Below are positions 10,501-16,500 of a stretch of 21,523 nt of DNA, piece by piece. How positions within the stretch are numbered: position 1 is the stretch's first letter; each line of letters begins with the position of its first letter. The notes beneath the pieces were generated by a model that was not told the DNA's origin, ran no database searches, and saw nothing but the letters and a program-made list of their open reading frames with translations. The position numbers were made by a program, and so were the translations under genes. This stretch comes from Saccoglossus kowalevskii (taxonomy: Eukaryota; Hemichordata; Enteropneusta; Harrimaniidae). The stretch covers positions 783,032 through 804,554 of the forward strand of contig NW_003124895.1 of NCBI RefSeq assembly GCF_000003605.2, given 5' to 3'.

Positions 10501-13500
10501 ATTTTTGAGAAATGAAAGTGGTTTCACTGTTTCTATTTATAAAACACTGTGTACTCACTGCACTAACTCAGTCCTAGATTGAATGAATATTAAATCTTAT
10601 AAAAGCCCATAAAATTTGTATGTAAAATTTCAATCAAATCTCAATGTGTTGGTATAGTGACAAAAGTGGGAGCTGAACGACATTAACTGCCTAAAGCTTG
10701 ATAGATGTTTCACTCAGTTAAATATTACGGTTCAGATTTCTGAATCAGATAGAATCAGATTTCAACAATTTAAATTATTTCAACACAAAAGAATTTCAAC
10801 AACTGAAATTTAAACTTCAATTCAGGTTTGTGAGTTAAATTCTCTTTATTTGAGAGAGAATTTGTAAAAGACGTTGCATCATGAGTCAGTGCAATGTTTA
10901 CATATGTGCAGCCGCGATATTTAGCTGTTGGAGATTGGATTACATGTGAGGTTGTTTGCAGACATTAAACTAATGAATAGAGATGGAGCAGGTATGTGAA
11001 TTATTTTGGAGCAAACATGTACTAAGTTTGATTGAAATGAAATAATCAGTAATTGAGATATTAGTGTGAAAGCAAAAAATTGAAACTGTAAAGTTGACAA
11101 AAACACTGACGAAGAGCAATCTGTAATATGAATAGCCCCGTTAAACTTCTACAACAGCATGAATAAAAATGGTATGGGTGATTTTAATTTATCTTGAGTA
11201 TAAATTTAATACAAGAAAATGACTTTTCTGTATAACTCACCTTTGCCAACACTCTCGACAAAACTGATGGTTACAAGGCATGTCAACAGGCTCCTCAGTA
11301 AATGCAATACTCCCAGCACAAATATCACACTGTAAAAAAACAACAGTGAGATATAGGATAATACACTGTGTTTAACTTTTTCACCACGAGACTTTCTCAT
11401 CCAAATGTTCCTGCACTTTTTTTTCTTATACTGTAAAATACTTTATTTTCGCTTGGAATTAATTTTCGCTATTTTTGCTGAAAGAATGATTGAGCGAAAA
11501 TAAAAACCTCCGAATATACCTTTTTTTCTATATTTTAAGTTGAAATCAATGAAAATAAATTTCATACAAAAGTATTTTACAGTATACTTCAATATTTCTA
11601 GAAATGAACCCTAATTTTGGAGCCAAAAGACTAAAATTTGAGTCAATTTTCAGTTTTTATTAAAAAATTTGGCTATTTTTGTCCTTAGTCCAGGACTATT
11701 TTGTGAATTTGTGATGAAAAGAGGGAACTGGTGGTGAAAAGGTTAAAACTAAATTATTCAACATTTCTGATCAAAAGCTGTAAGGAAGGTCAGGTTGTTA
11801 GCAAATGTTCTTATAAGTACATACTAGAAATGATAGACGAAAAAATAAAGTGTAGCTTTCAGTCCCTCCCCCCTCCCCAACTTTTATATGTCACCCAGTT
11901 ATCACATAATTACATTTTTAACTACACTAGCTTGTGTGACAATCTTCCTAGTTGATGCACTACAATTATCCTGACATAATCTTTTCACCACCAGTTCCCT
12001 CTTATCATCACAAATTCACAGAATAGTTCCTGTAGCACTTTCCTTTTTTGTGTGAACAAGGAATGGATAACTCAAGTATGATGACTGGGTGATGCAAAAG
12101 CGTGTGAATATATGTGCTGAGTTATGTAAAAGAAGTACTAGTTGTTAAAGATACAGTCTGAGACCACTCATGACCTTACAATTAGGTATTCATTTGATGT
12201 CAAATATTTGTTGGTCTGAATGTAACGCAAACAGGAAGAAATATTTACAAAAGGTGCAAATTTTAATGTTTTAGTATGTCTAAACATTTGTAATCATTTT
12301 GGTTAACCATTTAATTGTGTGTTAAATTTCATTTGCTAACGAATAGCATTCTGATGTTTAGAGATTCACAGAGATCCACCTACTTGTTCTGAATTTTTGT
12401 AGCAAGGCAAACTACAAATGATTCATTAAATATTTCATGAAATTTACACATACATGTATATACACATCAAGAATATACATTTTTTTTGCTCAAATAATCA
12501 GACAATCGAAAATTATTTAAAAGCTTCAAGCATTAAGTGGATTTTCTCTTATTTAAACTTCCCCAGAGTTATAAGACTTGCATGTAACTGATAACATACA
12601 GCTACTCAACAGCTGGAGCAATTGACAGTTAACAACATTTGCCAGGTTTATTCTGAGATAGTCAGAAAGGTAACTAGGTGAAGCCTTGAGATCTTGAGGT
12701 TAATGAGATCCACGGAGAACAGAGAAGTAATTACACAACCAGACTGATGTCTACACCAGTGTCTGATGATCATCTGTTATTTCATTCCCTTGGCGAAATA
12801 AACAAATCCAATACATTAGCAGAAGCACACGTACATAAACTAAAAACTCAATTTTTTTCCTGCTAGATTATTAAATATAATTTATTTTGACCATAGACAC
12901 ACTTGTCATTTATGCAAGTGCATGCACTACTTGTACACTGTAGTACATACCCCGGTATACACTAAAAACAAGTCATTGAAAATGACACAGTCCCCGCCAA
13001 ATTTTTGAAAGTTCTCTTTGTGCTCGTCATATTAAAGTGAAGGGGTTGTTGTGAGCATGTCCTTGAAACTTGAGTCCCAAGTGGTGTATACAACAGATTG
13101 TTTATTTACATCAAATTCGAACACATGTTGTGTGACGACTGCATAGCAAAGAAAAACATAGATCACAAGTGAAAGCATGTCCAAGTTATCACATTTTAAA
13201 CAAACAAGATGGCCGCCAGTCGGCCATATTTCATCAAATTGCAAATTAAATTGATATGTACATGTATCCATTTATGACATGCTAAATATCAATGAAAATG
13301 ATACATGGGTGACAGAGATATAGTAAAATGGCCAAATATAAAAACAGTTGTTATTCGGCCATCTTTGATCTGATTATGAAACAAACTGACATGTACAAAT
13401 AAAAATGGTACATAAATCTTGGAAATATAGCAGTAAGGCCAAAAAGTCAGAAGGCTGTCAATCAGCCATCCTTGATCTGATTTTGAAACAAATTGTCATA

Positions 13501-16500
13501 GACATGTATCCTAACATGTATATTCTTCGTACCAAGTTTGAATGAAAACTGACAAAGCATGTCGAAAATACAACATTTTCAAAAAACAAGATGGCTGCCA
13601 GTCGGCCATTTTGAATTGAATCGCTAAACCACTGCACGTGCATATGTTCCACATAAAGTACTAGGCAAAGAATGAACGGAATCGATCCAACAGATTCTGA
13701 TATATGACGGAAGGACGCACGGACGCACGAACGGAGACCTAATTATAAGTCCTCGTTTTTGGACTTCGTCCAAACGGGGACTAATAAAAAGTGTGAGACC
13801 AGAAAGTTTGGTGGCAACAATACATATTTATTGTTGTCATTTATTCTTGATTAAGCTGTGAGAGATAATACGTATTCTTGTAATTCTCAAACAGCATCCA
13901 AATGCGAACTAATCATTTATGTATGTAATCAGAATCTGGTGCATGGCAACTATTTTATCAATAACCGCAACATTGAAGGAAATTTTGCCCACATTATCTA
14001 AGGTCCTCAATTTTTTTTTTCTTTTGAGATAGCTACAAATAACAGGAAGAGACACAGTTAATCCATAAAATGTTATGGACCTGTAACAATCTGAATAGTC
14101 TAAAAATAATGTTGAGCTTAAAAAACAAATTACCAAGAAACTGATTTGATACAAAGTGAAGCAGTTAGCTGATACCAAATCAATAGAAGAAAACGACACA
14201 TCCGTCAATCACACAGCAAACAAAGAGTTTATTTACAGCATTCATTTCAACCATGTATTTTTGCAGACAGTCAATATTTAATGCTTGTTATTATTATTTT
14301 GTCATGAAATTAAATCTTAATAATTAAATTTCCATTTTAAACAGTGCAGAATTTTTATCAATAGTGTAATTTCAGTAGACGGTAGTGAATTTGTAAAAAA
14401 AAAAAATGCGTGGGCATGTAGCAATTGTAATGTAGGATATACTGTACAGATAGGTATTAGACACATCAGTCTGTGCATTGCGTGCATGAAATGAAATACA
14501 AATGAATATACAATAAGTACAAGAGCAGCTCACGTAAAAGTAAGCACCAGAGAAGTGGGAAATCGTGATGTTTTTTTTTTCTTTCTTCTTTTTCAGAATT
14601 GAGCACCTTACAAAACGTACAACTCATATTCAAATGATCTCAGTCAGGTTTTTGTTTTTTGGAGCTGTTACACATTTAGTGTATAACGTATAGTAGCTAC
14701 ATTGTAAACTTGCATACAGGTTTAATCGGAGGTTACATGTATCAAGAGATGACACTACATGACATTGTATAGACTATAAATGGTAATTTGTAGACAGCAA
14801 AGAATGAGCAATGTTATGTGTGCATCATGAAATATAAATATACATTTTTAGTTCTAAACTACTGTACCCGGTATGTTGTGATCATTGTGTTAAATTTGGT
14901 GTGTATTAATTTGCTGAATGTTACCTTAGATAGATGCATGGCCTTTAGTGAGTAGGCATTAATATCTCCTGTATTGTATATATGTATATATACTAGTACA
15001 TAGTACCGCTCATGTTACAGAGGTACCGTCACCACAGCAGTGTTGCTTTACAATTCAAGACAAGATCTAAAAAATCATTCCACTGCCACATCCTAATGAT
15101 GTGCTATGTTTACACGATAGCGTTTTATCAGAGCCAAACGGCTCAAGTCAGCGATAATGGACATGTATACACGTTTAGCTTGAGCCATGTTTGGCACTAA
15201 TAAATCCTCGGAGTCGAACTTCGATAGGGTTGAGCCCCGACATGGCTCTGACTGTGTATACACATAGGGCCCAACTATCGAAGCCGAAATCATGCCTTCA
15301 ATTGTCTTCTTCAAGTAGCTTCTCATTTAAATTATGGCGTAGACAACATCGTTTGTAATTTCACGTAATTTTTGGCTTGAAAAAGAGGTACGCGCTCTAA
15401 TATCTATTTGGCAGAGTAAAAAAATACTGCAATAGATTGAATAGCTCAATGGGAAATGGCTTACAAAAACAGGACAGTTGAACAGATCCAATAGAAATTG
15501 AAGAAACTTTATAAAGACACCAAAGATAAAAATCGTAGAAGCGGTTACGGTACGAGGACGTGTTCCTATTCGGTTTAGGTTGACAACTGTTACACATACA
15601 TATCACAACAATTGCAATAACACGATGGTAATTTTACATGACAAAAACGAATAGGCAGTAACACATTTAGCGTATTTTAGCTGCAGTGTATCATGTTTAT
15701 TCGAGATACCTAAATCATAACACCTGTGCATTGTGTCACGACTGTTTCTTTTTTTTTCTTCCCAGCTCAACAGCATCGTGCTATTTAAACAAGCAGCCAG
15801 TCAACTGAGGTAGCTCTGCTGTTAGCAATGCACATTTCAATTAAAGAACAGAAGATATCATTAGAAAATGAACAATATGCATAGTATCAATGCTATGGGA
15901 CTTGCTGTTTTCAACAAGAATTCAAAAATATCATTTTTCACCATAAATGTTTTTTACAAGAAGTCGAAAATATCACTTTTTACCAAGAATGACAAAAATA
16001 TTCACCAAAATTAGAGAATTGAAGATATGATGATGAAATGAACAAATCGGGGGGAAGGTCTACCCAAGGTACATATACACCAAGTAACAAAGCATTCAGG
16101 CTTGTAGTTTTCAAGAAGAAGTCGAAAAAGTAAAACATTGACACGGACGACAGATGACGACGAACAATCACTTCATATTATAAGCTCCGCTCGACAAAGT
16201 CGACAGCGGAGCTAAAAAAAAAAACACGCATGGCACCAATACTAATTATTTGAGGGCACTGTTCCTTTCCACTCTAATCGAACTGAATCAAACTCTGGCA
16301 GATCTCAGCTCTCGTTCAGCCTCCCGACTATGTAAATGCATTGAAGATAATCGATGGGAGGAGTAGTAGTTCGGCTCCGATAGAATGCTGTCGTGTAAAA
16401 TATAGCAATGGATTCTGACAGCAATTTAATTGTATTTAGAACCATTAGCAATGGAAATATACATGCTATACTTTGAAACAATCAAAGAAATAAAAGAACC

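Noticed and set aside
15093-15326. 77-codon minus-strand ORF
   Set aside because: It falls on the GC-richer palindromic patch and its sequence reflects the inverted repeats. No domain is recognisable.
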